A stretch of 64,000 nucleotides of DNA from Septoria linicola (Eukaryota; Ascomycota; Dothideomycetes; Mycosphaerellales; Mycosphaerellaceae): positions 558,001-622,000 of the forward strand of contig CP099422.1 of assembly GCA_024114885.1 (NCBI GenBank), in the 5' to 3' direction. Both the position numbers and the translations under genes were made by a program. The notes under the pieces are model-generated. The model was not told where the DNA came from, ran no database searches, and worked only from the letters and a program-made list of their open reading frames with translations. Below, in pieces: positions 46,001 through 56,852 of this stretch (positions are counted from its first letter, which is position 1; every line of letters begins with the position of its first letter).

Positions 46001-47206
46001 TCACCTCCCATAGGCCTCTTTCGGAAAGGCGTCCCACTCCTGCTTGTACTTATACGCACTCTTCCCAGACCATAATGGACCAGGTCGACGTCTGCCAGTA
46101 AACTCGCAAGGCTCGTTGAACATGCTGTAGAACATGCCGTACAGCCTACCCGCCCCATCAAACTCGATGTTGCCAAAACACTTCTGACCGAATCGAAGAG
46201 TATTCTCCCAGCTGTCCCTAGCGCGCCATCCAAAAGTCAGTTTGCGATTGAAGTCGAGCTCGTCCATTTTGATGACCCCAGACTTCATAGCGAGCTCAAA
46301 GCCACCCCAAGTAATCCCGGATTCGTTGTCAACACACATGACTAGTCGTAGGCTGTCCTGCTTTTCAGGTAGTAGTTCCGTGATCTGAGGGCACTCGATT
46401 GTGTAGACACCAGTGATACTAAGCTTGTCCCGACTCATATCAGCACGAGTGTCCATGGCGTCAGCATCGAAGAGATAGCCTTTGTGTGTGGCGGAAGATG
46501 GCGGCGGTGAGTTTGCGAGTGGAGCACTCTGTTTGCTGCTGGGCTCCTTCTTGACTGAGACTGATCTTGCCGTAGCTCTCGGTGTTGGTGCTGACTTCTG
46601 GAACACGTTCTCACTCGAAAACGGCGAAGAACTTGCGGCGTTCGGAAGTCGCCGCGTGGTTCCTGAAGGCTTCGGGGTCGCGATCTTTCTGGACTCAGCA
46701 GCAGCCTTCACGGGCTTTCTCTGCTTCGACTCGTGAGTTTGGTCAATGTCCATTGCCACATCTCCGACTCGAAGGGAGATCTTGATCTTCTTCGAGGACG
46801 GCGCGCTTTCTTCTTCTCGAACGCGCTTGGTGCCTCCTGATTTAGAGGGATTTCCCTCTCCAGCAGTAGTCCTCATGGCCTTCCTTACCGCTGCTGCGTA
46901 CTCTTTCTTCATCTGACTTTCCATATCCGCAAGATGTGGTGGCTGAGATTTGAGCCTTCCTTGAGAAAGCGCTTGCTGAAGCCTTACTTTGGCGGTGTCT
47001 TTCTGCTTGCTGCGATGCAAGCCATAGTGTATCAGTTGTGCTTCCCACCAGTGTCCTACCTGGTCTTTGGTAGCTGCCCCTTTGAGTAGAGCTCTCAGCT
47101 CAGCTTCTGATGCACGTGCATGCCGCTTGAGCTCGCCGCCAACGTCTACAAGGAGCACATCTCGATAGTGGAACTCCCCGCGCGTTACAGGCGCGACGCT
47201 GCTCAT
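46001..47206 (-). CDS. Uncharacterised fungal protein with disordered basic middle
   Basis: A single exon of 401 aa from the ATG at 47206. The N-terminal ~110 residues look ordered and helical (ELRALLKGAATKDQVGHWW; AQLIHYGLHRSKQKDTAKVR). This N-block resembles nuclear ascomycete proteins of unknown role. Residues ~115-245 are Ser/Pro/Lys-rich and disordered, with nuclear-localisation-like KRVREEE and SKKIKISLR. Residues ~250-401 form a second conserved-looking domain (YLFDADAMDTRADMSRDKLS; SGITWGGFELAMKSGVI; FRF-like GRLYGMFYSMFNE) with several Trp. Function is unknown; a nuclear location is inferred from the basic motifs. It is the first intact gene to the right of the RIP block and shows no RIP. 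Confidence 0.8.
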   Translation of the reverse strand: MSSVAPVTRGEFHYRDVLLVDVGGELKRHARASEAELRALLKGAATKDQVGHWWEAQLIHYGLHRSKQKDTAKVRLQQALSQGRLKSQPPHLADMESQMKKEYAAAVRKAMRTTAGEGNPSKSGGTKRVREEESAPSSKKIKISLRVGDVAMDIDQTHESKQRKPVKAAAESRKIATPKPSGTTRRLPNAASSSPFSSENVFQKSAPTPRATARSVSVKKEPSSKQSAPLANSPPPSSATHKGYLFDADAMDTRADMSRDKLSITGVYTIECPQITELLPEKQDSLRLVMCVDNESGITWGGFELAMKSGVIKMDELDFNRKLTFGWRARDSWENTLRFGQKCFGNIEFDGAGRLYGMFYSMFNEPCEFTGRRRPGPLWSGKSAYKYKQEWDAFPKEAYGR

Positions 47207-48199
47207 GCTGATGACTCAAGTTGGATGTTGGTTGTAGAGAGCAGGCCAAAAGAGAGAGGTTGAACACGGAGGTCGGAGAAGTCGGGCACCCAAAAGAGGT
47301 TAGTCCACTAATCAGCGACTGCCAAGATGGGCATTTCTAGCACGAGGATCAAGCAATCAATGATCAGTGTTGACTTACCGCAAAGTGACTACCTAGCCCG
47401 AGGAGTTTCTTAAAACAGTCCGATCTAGTACAGATGACAAGTTTTGTGGCAGTGTACTGTCATGTCGCTCAAGGACGCCTTGACGTCGGTGTACTCAGAC
47501 TCGTCATACACCTGTGATGTTGACAATGACATCTCGATAAGTGCCTTTTTGATCGATGGGCGAGCAACTTTCTACTGCGACTAGTTGAGATGTCATATCA
47601 GTGCCATACGTGGCTCATAGGTTTGGTGTAACTATGTCTAGGGTTTCTGGAGACTGTCAGATCGCTCCAGCGGCTCCTCAGATTTCTTGGCTGCCTTCTC
47701 CGGCAGATATACTCCTCTTGCCGACATAGTCTTACTTACATCTCAACTAGTCGCAGTAGAGAGGCTCTGCTGATTGATGAGATCGTCGTGGCTGGTCGAA
47801 GCTGACACCTCGAGACGGCAGTGGCTGATATGATGGCCACAGCAGCATCCGCTTCATCTGGCATGCGGACCACAGCCTAAGACAAACGCGCTGTGAAGTC
47901 AAGTGTGGTGATTGCCACTGTTCGGCGCGTCTCGGCGCGAGCATGAGTGCTAATTAAGCCGGCCGGCAAAATGCGACCACTACCAAGCACGGCCAAGAGA
48001 ACATTGCTCCGACCTTTACCTACCCAGGAAACGTGCCGCAGATGCTTGCATCCATGTTCGGCCCATACTTGTGAGGTCGGGATGTGGACATGGTGAAATG
48101 ATGCCGCGATGTGGCAGATCTCACATACGTTACAAGGTAAGCGCTGTCAACAACCACAACTGACAGACTGGTCGCACAGCTCTGGCACAAGAATTGGTC
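47207..48199. other. Divergent intergenic region
   Basis: Promoter region shared by the uncharacterised gene (-) and beta-galactosidase (+). It contains the long inverted repeat at 47571-47760, listed separately. No coding exon is supported. Confidence 0.5.
47571..47760. repeat. 190 bp element with 23 bp perfect terminal inverted repeats
   Basis: 47571-47593 (TCTACTGCGACTAGTTGAGA and three more bases) is the exact reverse complement of 47738-47760; outward extension gives ~26 bp with one mismatch. An inner pair (ACTATGTC / GACATAGT) is also inverted. The size and ends resemble a miniature inverted-repeat transposable element. I see no clear target duplication. Confidence 0.75.
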
Positions 48200-51100
48200 A
48201 TGGGTGATCTTGGAATTGACAAAGAGAGAAGACCAGACTGGTCCAATCTCTCAGTCCTACACCGCAACACATTACAGCCGCGCTCGTCCTTTTTCATTTA
48301 CAATTCTGAAGAAGATGCTCTATCACGAGACGTGTCAAAAGCCAAAGCTGTCTCGCTATCTGGGCAGTGGAAGTTCCATCTTTCCAACTCACCATTAGAA
48401 GCTCCAGCTGAGTTCGAGGCTCCGTCTTTCGACAGCTCAAAATGGGACGAGATCACTGTGCCTGGCATGTGGCAGCTTCAGGGTCACGGACGCGGACCAC
48501 ATTACACGAATGTGCAGTACCCATTCTTCGTTGACCCGCCGTATCCCCCATATACAAATAATGAAACTGGATCTTACCTCACCACGTTTCGAGTCCCTGC
48601 AAAGCTAAGGAATCATCAGCTGAGACTTCGATTCGAGGGTGTGGACTCTGGCTTCCATGTCTACGTAAACGGACAGCAAATCGGCTACAGCCAAGGAGCT
48701 CGCAATCCTTCAGAGTTTGATATCACAGCGTTTGTGAACCCTGGACAGGACAACGTCCTTGCCGTGCGTGTATACCAGTTCACAGACGGTAGCTATATTG
48801 AGGATCAGGACCAATGGTGGCTCTCTGGCATTTTCCGGGATGTTTTCTTGTTGGGATTTCCACAAAAAGCACGATTCGAGGACCTTTCGGTGCAGACTTT
48901 GCTCGACAAGGAGTATCACAATGCCACGCTTGAGGTTCAGACCTTGGTCACCGGTTCCGGTGAGGTGAACTTCACACTTCTGGATGCATCGGGGACCACT
49001 GTTGCATCTACCAGTGCTTCAAAGGCGGAAGCCGAGTCAGGCACAGTCTCGATCTCTATCCCCGTCGACAATCCTGCCAAATGGACTGCCGAGACTCCAT
49101 ATCTCTACAGCTTAGTTTTGTCACTCAACGGCCAGCACATCTCACACCGAGTTGGCTTCAGACAGGTAGAGCTAAAAGACGGCCTCATCAAGGTCAATGG
49201 CAAGAGAGTCGTGTTCAAAGGCGCGAACAGACACGAGCACCATCCAGTCTCTGGCCGAACTGTGCCTTACGAGTTCATGAAGCAAGACCTTCTCCTGATG
49301 AAGACCCACAACCTGAACGCTATCAGAACATGTCATCAGCCGAGCGATGTAAGGCTGTATGATCTGTGTGATGAGTTAGGTCTATGGGTTATGGACGAGG
49401 CTGATCTGGAGTGCCATGGCTTCGAGACCATCGCAGATGCTGCTTTGCAGCCTGCAGAGCAAGCGCTGCCGTTCTTCGAGAGACAGAAGCTTACCAGGTC
49501 CGAGGCCGCAAAGTGGACATCAGACAATCCCGACTGGAGGGAAGCATACCTCGATCGTGCACAACAGCTCGTACATCGTGACAAACTTCACCCCTCAGTC
49601 ATTCTCTGGAGTCTAGGCAACGAGGCTTTCTACGGGCAGAATCACACAGTAATGACAGAGTGGATACACGAGTACGATCCGACTAGACTTGTCCACTATG
49701 AGCCAGACCTGGAAGCCCAACATGTCGACATGCACTCTCGCATGTACCCTAATATCTCCGAGATCATCAAATTTGCAGAAACTGCCCAAAAGCCATTGGT
49801 TCTATGTGAGTACGTTCATGCAATGGGGACCGGTCCGGGAAATATCAAAGAATACATTGACGCTTTCTATCAACACCCTGCACTTCAAGGAGGCTGGGTC
49901 TGGGAATGGGCAAACCATGGTCTTTTGACCAAGAACAGCGATGGCAAGCAGTTCTACGGTTACGGTGGCGACTTCAACGACTTTCCCAATGATTACAACT
50001 TTGTCATGGACGGTGTCCTCAACTCTGATCATTCGATACGAAGTGCATTAACCGAGTACAAGAAGGCAGTAGAGCCTGTGCAGGTCCTCTCTGCATCTCC
50101 TACGGAAGTGGATCTGATCAACCGCCTTGATTTCGAAACCTTAGACCACCTTGATATTGCATGGTCTGTAGTGAGCGAATCTGGAACAGGAACTTCAGGC
50201 GTGCTCGAGGTGCCAAGAGGTGTGCAGCCTGGCCAGACTGCTAAGCTGGCTCTGCCTGTCAAGGCCAGCGACCAAGCTGCAGAGTCTCTGCTTAATATTA
50301 GTTTCACTTTGAAAGAGGCAACATCTTGGGTAAGTAAAGGCCACGAGGTAGCCTTACTGCAGGTTCCGCTGTCGCCTCTGAGTGCAGTGAGTGTCAATGG
50401 CCAGCTGAACACGCAAGCCGCACTGCGCACAGAGGCGAATGCCACTCAACTCACTATCATCGGCAGCCAATTTGAGTGGCAGGTTGATCTCGTACGAGGC
50501 AGACTCCAGTCGTGGAAGAAGGATGGCGAGCAGCTGATCACTGAACCTCTGGAGGCCTCTTTCTATCGCGCTCCGACAGATAATGACGCGCCTCGTGATG
50601 GCAAGGATTGGAAAGATAAAGTGTTGCATTTGGCGTCAGTCCTTACTCGACAAGCGAAGTGGGATCAGAGCGATGATGGCACTATCGTTGTTGAGCTCGA
50701 ACAGAAGTTCGCACCTCCGGTGTTATCTTGGAGTCTTGACCTGACCACCCGCTTCGTCTTTACCGCATCTGGTGCCGTGAAGCTGAACGTAAAGGGCACG
50801 CCCGCTGGACAAAACCTTCCAAACACATTGCCGCGCATAGGAGTAGACCTTGGTCTGCCGCAGACTTTTGATGATGTCCAGTGGTTTGGTCGTGGGCCAG
50901 GCGAGAGCTACAAGGACATGAAGCTGTCACAATCTGTTGGCTTGTATTCAGCTAATGTCGATGATCTTTGGGTTAGCACCGAGTTCCCTCAAGAGAGCTC
51001 AAACAGGACAGACACTCGATGGCTCAAGATCTCATCCTCCAAGTCGAGCTTGACTGCACAATTTGCGAGGAAGGAAAGTGGCGTGGAGAGGCATTTATTT

Positions 51101-51304
51101 GACTTCCAAGCCTCTCATTATGCGATCAAGGACGTTGATGAAGCACAGCATCCGTTCGAGCTCGAGGGCAAGAAAAAAAGCCATGTGATCCTTCGTCTGG
51201 ATGCAGATCACCACGGTCTCGGGACTGGCTCTTGTGGACCAAAGACGCTGGACGAGTATGCGCTCAAGACTGAGCCTTTTGAGTTCACGGTGTTGCTGAG
51301 CTAG
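48200..51304 (+). CDS. Beta-galactosidase, glycoside hydrolase family 2
   Basis: A single exon of about 1,034 aa from the ATG at 48200. Domains follow the LacZ/Lac4 order: sugar-binding jelly roll (residues ~40-220, with VPGMWQLQGHGRGPHYTNVQ and EDQDQWWLSGIFRDVFL), an immunoglobulin-like domain (~225-330), the TIM barrel (~335-620), a second Ig-like domain, and the small-chain beta-sandwich (~740-1034, with WFGRGPGESYKDMK). The acid/base Glu is in ILWSLGNEAFYGQ and the nucleophile Glu in LVLCEYVHAMG, both intact. The family hydrolyses terminal beta-D-galactosides such as lactose. There is no signal peptide, so a cytosolic enzyme that needs a permease is inferred. No permease gene is in the window. 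Confidence 0.93.
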   Translation: MGDLGIDKERRPDWSNLSVLHRNTLQPRSSFFIYNSEEDALSRDVSKAKAVSLSGQWKFHLSNSPLEAPAEFEAPSFDSSKWDEITVPGMWQLQGHGRGPHYTNVQYPFFVDPPYPPYTNNETGSYLTTFRVPAKLRNHQLRLRFEGVDSGFHVYVNGQQIGYSQGARNPSEFDITAFVNPGQDNVLAVRVYQFTDGSYIEDQDQWWLSGIFRDVFLLGFPQKARFEDLSVQTLLDKEYHNATLEVQTLVTGSGEVNFTLLDASGTTVASTSASKAEAESGTVSISIPVDNPAKWTAETPYLYSLVLSLNGQHISHRVGFRQVELKDGLIKVNGKRVVFKGANRHEHHPVSGRTVPYEFMKQDLLLMKTHNLNAIRTCHQPSDVRLYDLCDELGLWVMDEADLECHGFETIADAALQPAEQALPFFERQKLTRSEAAKWTSDNPDWREAYLDRAQQLVHRDKLHPSVILWSLGNEAFYGQNHTVMTEWIHEYDPTRLVHYEPDLEAQHVDMHSRMYPNISEIIKFAETAQKPLVLCEYVHAMGTGPGNIKEYIDAFYQHPALQGGWVWEWANHGLLTKNSDGKQFYGYGGDFNDFPNDYNFVMDGVLNSDHSIRSALTEYKKAVEPVQVLSASPTEVDLINRLDFETLDHLDIAWSVVSESGTGTSGVLEVPRGVQPGQTAKLALPVKASDQAAESLLNISFTLKEATSWVSKGHEVALLQVPLSPLSAVSVNGQLNTQAALRTEANATQLTIIGSQFEWQVDLVRGRLQSWKKDGEQLITEPLEASFYRAPTDNDAPRDGKDWKDKVLHLASVLTRQAKWDQSDDGTIVVELEQKFAPPVLSWSLDLTTRFVFTASGAVKLNVKGTPAGQNLPNTLPRIGVDLGLPQTFDDVQWFGRGPGESYKDMKLSQSVGLYSANVDDLWVSTEFPQESSNRTDTRWLKISSSKSSLTAQFARKESGVERHLFDFQASHYAIKDVDEAQHPFELEGKKKSHVILRLDADHHGLGTGSCGPKTLDEYALKTEPFEFTVLLS

Positions 51305-51842
51305 GAAATCGAGGTGTCCAGTTGTACACCTGCACAAGAGTCAGTCTATAGAGAATCAAGAGCAAGAGAGTGACGATGAGCACCACCGTCGCGTCCAAGA
51401 CATGCATGGCCAGGACTCATCGTAAATCTCACTAGTGCTGCACTCCAGCACTTCTTACAGATTTATGAGACAGCTCAGTGTGTTTCGTATAAGAGTTTTC
51501 TGCACATTGCTTTTGTAGACCTTCCCAATTGGCCCCGGACGAACAGACGTGGCAGGAAGACGTGTTTGTTCTCATGCGTCAGTTTCGCGTATAGCAAGGA
51601 TCTGTAGCCGAGCCAATGATAGCAGAATCGCAAATGACCACCATGAGACTTCATTTCTCGCTGCATTCAGGCAGCGACATTCTTGCATACGCCATGTTTT
51701 CAATTTTCTTCTGTAGAACTCGCAAGCAACATCTTCAACATCATTTGCCGAAGAGCTGAGCTGAGATGAGTGTAATACGTCCTGCAGGTTGGTCATCAAA
51801 GACTTCCCCTCAACATGAGCTGATGCTATCTTAGGACTGAAT
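51305..51842. other. Intergenic spacer
   Basis: Between the beta-galactosidase stop and the acetyltransferase relic. It may hold a lost first exon of the relic, but I could not find one. Confidence 0.4.
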
Positions 51843-53059
51843 GAGGTAAGATGCATCGTGCGCGAGTATCTGGCACTTTACAACAATATCGTCAGCATTG
51901 GTACCTATAGCGGATCGTCTCGGATTACTGAAAGCGATGCGATCAAGGCCCTGAAGCGCTGCATCATCGAGCATCCTGCCTTATCAACGTCGATACGCTA
52001 CGTGGAGACCGAGAAGTTCGAATTGATACGGCCAGCGAAAGTGGATGTCATTCACTAGCAGACGGGATGTCTGGCTATGCTTTCCATGCCACGTTTTTGC
52101 AAGCACTTCGGGATTTGGGTACGACTGACCAGGACGACAATGTTATCCTCGAGACGTCGATGCATTGGGCACCGCTACCTGCTCTCGAAAAGGCTGGCAA
52201 CCTCAGCGTATCTTGGTCCTTCTTGCTAAGTCCTCTTGTGAACGAATATCTACCAAAGCCGCTTGCCAGAGTCTTGGGTTTGCACGTAGACAAGCCAACG
52301 AATGTGTGGTTCGGTGCTGCGCAGCGTCCAGCACTACCTGAGACTGGCGAGCTGCTGCCGACAGCTGTTCGTGTCATTTCTCTCCCTAAGAATTTGGTAG
52401 CGGCTGTGCTATCCAACTGTCGACAGCAGACCGCACGTCTCACTGGCCTGCTGAACGTGGTAGTTGCTCGTGCACTTGCGAGTGCACTGCACAGTCGAGG
52501 ACATGACTTTGCTTCCTTCAAGGCAAGCACTGCGATCGACTTACGCCGAGCTCTCAGCTCCGGGCAAGGAAAGATAGCAAACTATGTCTCAGCGACCGAT
52601 GAGGCTGTTGTCATTGATACTACGCAGCTCTCCGTGCCAGAGCTGAGCGATTCTGACTGGCTCGGCATTCGTGGTATCACAAGTCGACTAAGCGCTGCTT
52701 CACAAACTCTCGCAGACCAGCCAGTTGGACTCTTGAAGTACTTGTCGAACTACCGAGAGTGGACGCTGAAAAACGCCAGGGCACCCGCAGACTCATCTTT
52801 CGAGATCAGCAATCTGGGAGTATTCGATAGCAGTGGTGATGAAGCTACGATCTGGACTGTAGATCAGATGCTGTTCTCGCAGTCGGCAAACGGCACCGGT
52901 CCTCCTCTCAATTTCAGCGTTGCTAGCGCGAAAAGTGGTGATTTGACCATATCTTCCACTTGGTGGCGAGGTATGCTTGGAGTCTCGGACGAGGAAGACT
53001 TCGTGAATGAAGTCTGTAAGCGCGTTGATGATGGCCTCAGATGTCTCGCAGGGCAATGA
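51843..53059 (+). pseudogene. Alcohol O-acetyltransferase-like gene with internal deletion
   Basis: The first frame (51843-52055) reads REYLALYNNIVSIGTYSG and ALKRCIIEHPALSTSIRYVE, the start of fungal alcohol acetyltransferase / condensation-type domains. It ends at TAG 52056. The second frame carries the catalytic motif as HSLADG directly before MSGYAFHATFLQAL, from ~52047 to the stop at 53059, and retains ISNLGVFD and a C-terminal strand. In the family about 55-70 residues separate the ALS block from HxxxDG. Here almost nothing does and the frames differ, so an internal deletion with frameshift is the simplest reading. No ATG with good context is seen. Such enzymes esterify alcohols with acetyl-CoA or related acyl donors. 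An unseen intron or an assembly error is the alternative. Confidence 0.62.
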
Positions 53060-53508
53060 GCTTAGTCCGGCCGTCACCTCACTTACCTCTCATCAACGCT
53101 GGTCGCTGCTGCCTGCAGTGGCCAGACAATCGCGGAGTGTCAATATCTTTGCCACAGAGCTTCTCACCTTGCATTCTTTCGCGACCACTGCTAGCAACTT
53201 CTTCTGCGTAACCCGTCTTAGCATGGCACAGCACATCTCAACTCACCCAAAACATAGGACGATCGAGGGTAGCCACTTTGCCTCAAAAGCACTCAACGTT
53301 CAGGGCGCGACCAGCGTATCGGGACAATCTGGTCCCATCGGTCAATAAGAGTTCCATCGACACGGATGTGGCTGAACTGTAATTAAGACATGGACCTAGA
53401 CCTGAACTGTGACGCGGCCTACGCTCTCTCCCACAGCTGAATACGCCCACCTATTTGTTCAGCCATGACCCAATCGTAGCATCTTTCCCAGCGAATACAA
53501 ACTCCGCC
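53060..53508. other. Intergenic spacer
   Basis: 3' side of the acetyltransferase relic and promoter of the metacaspase. No gene is supported. Confidence 0.4.
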
Positions 53509-54554
53509 ATGGACCGAGAACCTCTCAAGAAATCGCTCCTCATCGGAGTCAACTATACCGGCAGCAAGCATGAACTCCGAGGCTGTCACAGCGATGTTGA
53601 AAACATGGCCGAGTTCCTGTCGTATCGTGGCTACAAGAAAGAGAATCAAGTCGTGCTTCGCGACGATCAGCGTGGTCCTGGGTATCCATCTCACACGAAT
53701 ATGCTGCGTGCGATGAGCTGGCTTGTCAACACGCCAGGCAGTATCAATTTTCTACATTACTCAGGACATGGTGGGCAAGAGTAAGTCAGCAACCATGTGT
53801 GCAAGTTCTGTAGTCGATCGTTGATGTGTGATCTTGGCTACAGACCCGATCAGAATCGGACAACAGGCTATGATGATACGATCTGCCCTGTGGATTTCGA
53901 AGAAGCTGGGCAGATCAATAGCACAACGCTTCACCAAGTCCTAGTCAGCTCTCTGCCACCAAATAGTTCTCTCTTCATAGTATTAGACTGCTGCCACAGC
54001 GGATCGGCCGCGGAACTGCCATTCGTCTATCGCACAGACGATGAAGGCAAGATCTCTGTGATGAACAATGTCAAAGCTGGCTTGAATCTGGTCATGGAAG
54101 CAGACAGGCTTCTAACTGGCGCCTATGGGCTCAACAGCGTGACAGCAGCCAAACAGCTGCTCGGCGATGCGAACAACTTCTGTCAAGGCTTTCGACACCA
54201 GCACCATGGACCTGCAGGACTAGAAGCAGATACGACTGGACGAGATTGGAGTCGGGAACAAAAGTTCGTGACCATGTATTCAGGCTGCCGAGATGAAGAA
54301 ACAAGCGCGGTAGGTTTCGTCTCAGCAGAAGTTGGAATCCAGGGACTGATCTGACACAGGACGCCTACATTGCTGGCAAGAATTGTGGAGCGATGACTTT
54401 CGCCTTTCTGGAGACCATGAAGCACAACCCAGATCCATCCTACGTGCAGACACTACAGTCCACGAGGACGAATCTGCGGAACAGTGATTACGCACAGGTG
54501 CCACAGCTATCGGTGGGTGTGCAAATTGACCTTAATCAGCCTCTGCGTTTGTGA
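53509..54554 (+). CDS. Type I metacaspase, short form
   Basis: Exons 53509-53780, 53844-54309 and 54360-54554 give 310 aa. The introns of 63 bp (GTAAGT) and 50 bp (GTAGGT) keep frame. The start is MDREPLKKSLLIGVNY, so the caspase fold begins almost at once. The catalytic His is in HYSGHGGQ (~residue 88) and the Cys in VLDCCHSGS (~residue 140). DDTICPVDF and the C-terminal NCGAMTFAFLE also match. Metacaspases are Ca-dependent Cys proteases cleaving after Arg/Lys, linked to stress response, protein quality control and cell death. The Pro/Gln/Tyr-rich prodomain of yeast Mca1-type enzymes is absent, and the protein is about 100 residues shorter than that type. A missed upstream exon is possible. 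Confidence 0.88.
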
Positions 54555-55304
54555 AGCACGGATCGTAGTGTTACCGAGGATACAAGGATATAGACTTACT
54601 GATGATCATCGACTGAATTGAAGCCTCCTGCTGTCAATCTTGCAAATCGATGCATGTGTTTGCAGATGGTCAGCAGGGCCGAGAGCGTAATCCGCAACAC
54701 GCCTTGTCGAGCGTAACCTCCTTTCTGTTATGCCACAAGTTCATCTTGAGATACTGCACCAGCTCCTTGAGACTCGAGAGACTCGAGTGACAGCCGTGTA
54801 GCTCTGGTCCAGTTGAGGAGGCGTACAATTAGCATACCAGCGCGCATACGTTGCATCCTCTGCATATACACGACTCATGCTCAGGCATCTCGCGTCTCGC
54901 GGTTCATGGGCCTCCATGTGCCACATCAAACCGCACAGTATTCTTGCGGATCTCAGGTGCAATGTCTTCGTAGTACTCTGCTTCCAATCGTCACCGGTAT
55001 ACTGGCATATATGTGCTTCATCGAGAACACAGCGCAGTTGCTCTACGCATGTGGGGGAATGGCAGAGGCTCATTACGGCGGAGTTCGTGGATCTGCATAG
55101 CAAGAAAGGAAAATATGCGGAGAGGATCTCGTGGTTCGAGTCCCAAAGATCTTCATCATTGGTATTGGTGGATAAATGGCTGTACAATATGATGAACAAA
55201 ATCCCTCTGTTCGCAATAATCTCGAGCAGTACACGCAACAGGCAATCGTGGTATCGTAGCATCGTGGTCGCTTCTTCCGCAGAATCTCAAACAGCAAGCA
55301 AGCA
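54555..55304. other. Convergent intergenic region
   Basis: Between the metacaspase (+) and the small membrane-anchored protein (-). No supported gene; short frames on both strands look random. Confidence 0.4.
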
Positions 55305-55670
55305 TTAGGACCCAATCTTGTTTAGCAGACCTCTCACGCCGCCCTTTTTCTTCTTCTTCCCAGCAGTCTGCTGCTCCCCTTGACTCCACCTCTCTTCCGG
55401 TCCACCTGTATGCCTCCGCTGGACTCTCGCAACGTCTTCGTATGCCGGAGATGGCACCGCATCTCCGCCATAGCTTGTACCACTCTCCTCATCCAGAGAA
55501 AGTCGGACGAGTGGCCCACTTTCTGTGCGACTCATCCTTCTGCCCGTCTCTTCAACCAGTTCCTTATACCTCGTATCGTCGTGCTCCTTCTTCAACCTCT
55601 TCTTTTCTTTGCTCTTCTCCACTCGCTCGGCGATCATTGCGCCGCCCAGGACGATAAGGACTGCCGCCAT
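55305..55670 (-). CDS. Small N-terminally membrane-anchored protein
   Basis: A single exon of 121 aa from the ATG at 55670. Residues 1-15 (AAVLIVLGGAMIAERV) make a short hydrophobic segment followed by a dense Lys/Glu/Arg helix (KSKEKKRLKKEHDDTRY). This suits a signal anchor with a cytosolic body. The rest is disordered and Ser/Gly/Glu-rich, with a Lys run (AGKKKKKGGVRG) near the end. The coding-like composition and clear ATG support a real gene. Function is unknown; similar small proteins are common in Dothideomycetes, by my general impression only. Confidence 0.65.
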   Translation of the reverse strand: MAAVLIVLGGAMIAERVEKSKEKKRLKKEHDDTRYKELVEETGRRMSRTESGPLVRLSLDEESGTSYGGDAVPSPAYEDVARVQRRHTGGPEERWSQGEQQTAGKKKKKGGVRGLLNKIGS

Positions 55671-56852
55671 TTTGAGGGATGAGAACAGAACGGATTTATC
55701 AGGTGGCGTGAATTGGGACTTGGTCTCTTAAGGGTGGATTATGTTGCTTGAATTTCTGTTGTGCAAGGCGATGTTCTGTGGTCCACAAGCATGTAAGTCT
55801 CGTTCGTCAGCTACAAGGCATTATGCAATGGTTTCTATGCTTCGAGGACGCATGACCGAGGATGTCGTCTACATCTTGTGTGTAGATCTGAAAAGTGATT
55901 GGCGTCATGCATATTGGAACGCCACTCTGCACCTTCTCCGCATCTGGATGGCAGATCGCGCTACAGTCCGTCTGGACCAGTTCACGTGACTTGTTAAGCA
56001 GAAACGACACTTCTCAATCATGACCAGGTATGACCGTCGTGTTGCTTACAGCAAGTCGGACGACGTCTCGGGAGGTGGTGCACGCGCAGCTTTTTTGGGA
56101 TGTATCGCGGGCCACAAAGTGGACCTGAGGTCGTTCAACGTCCCAACATCGTGGTCTTCCTCAGATGCCGGGACTGACGCGCGCCTGTCAGTCGGTTTGC
56201 TGGGTCTCTGTTCAACAGACTCGAGCCCCAGCGTTTCAGAATGCGGGTTACGCGTCTGCAGGCAATTCAGGAGCTCGCAGCTGCGTCACTTACAGCTTCG
56301 TACAACGAGCACAGTCTGCGCACCTTATAACCAGTGCGAACTACTGTCGGAACGCCGTGTCAGTAGGCAGACAAGGACTGTGGCGCAAGAAGATTCAGTG
56401 TTGTATGCACTCTTCGATGAATTTCTGTTCGCTCTTGCTGATCTCGCGCTCGCCAACGGACCAACTCAAGCCACAGCTCATCCTCATAAGCTGTTGACTT
56501 CGCAGAGCGTATACAAACACTGCCCCGGTGTAAAGCTCAAGGAGGACAAGACCCAATGGCAACAGGGTAGTGAAGCGGTGAGATTTGCATCTCCTCTCAA
56601 GTTTCGGATCCAGCCCACCACACAAGGAGAGAACGCCATATTCTGCACAAGTCTTTTCTCCAGACGCCCGCTTTGTAATAATCCCCACAATCGCTCAATT
56701 CCCCATGGTCAAAAAAATTAGATGATATCCTACTCCGTCCCGATCTGAGTCGGTAAGAAAATGCGGCATCGCTGTCAGGTGTGATGTGCTCTTATCGCTC
56801 CGTTCGATTCATGCGTGTCGTGTGTCGCCAACTTTTCGGTCGTGGTCGTTCA
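55671..56852. other. Intergenic region
   Basis: Between the start of the small membrane protein (-) and the 3' end of the Bni4-like gene (-). The plus-strand frame 56020-56721 is open but has no domain or codon character I trust. Confidence 0.45.

Noticed and set aside
56020..56721. 233-codon plus-strand frame
   Set aside because: No domain, irregular composition, no supporting splice sites or start context; it is probably chance in the promoter/3' region of flanking minus-strand genes.
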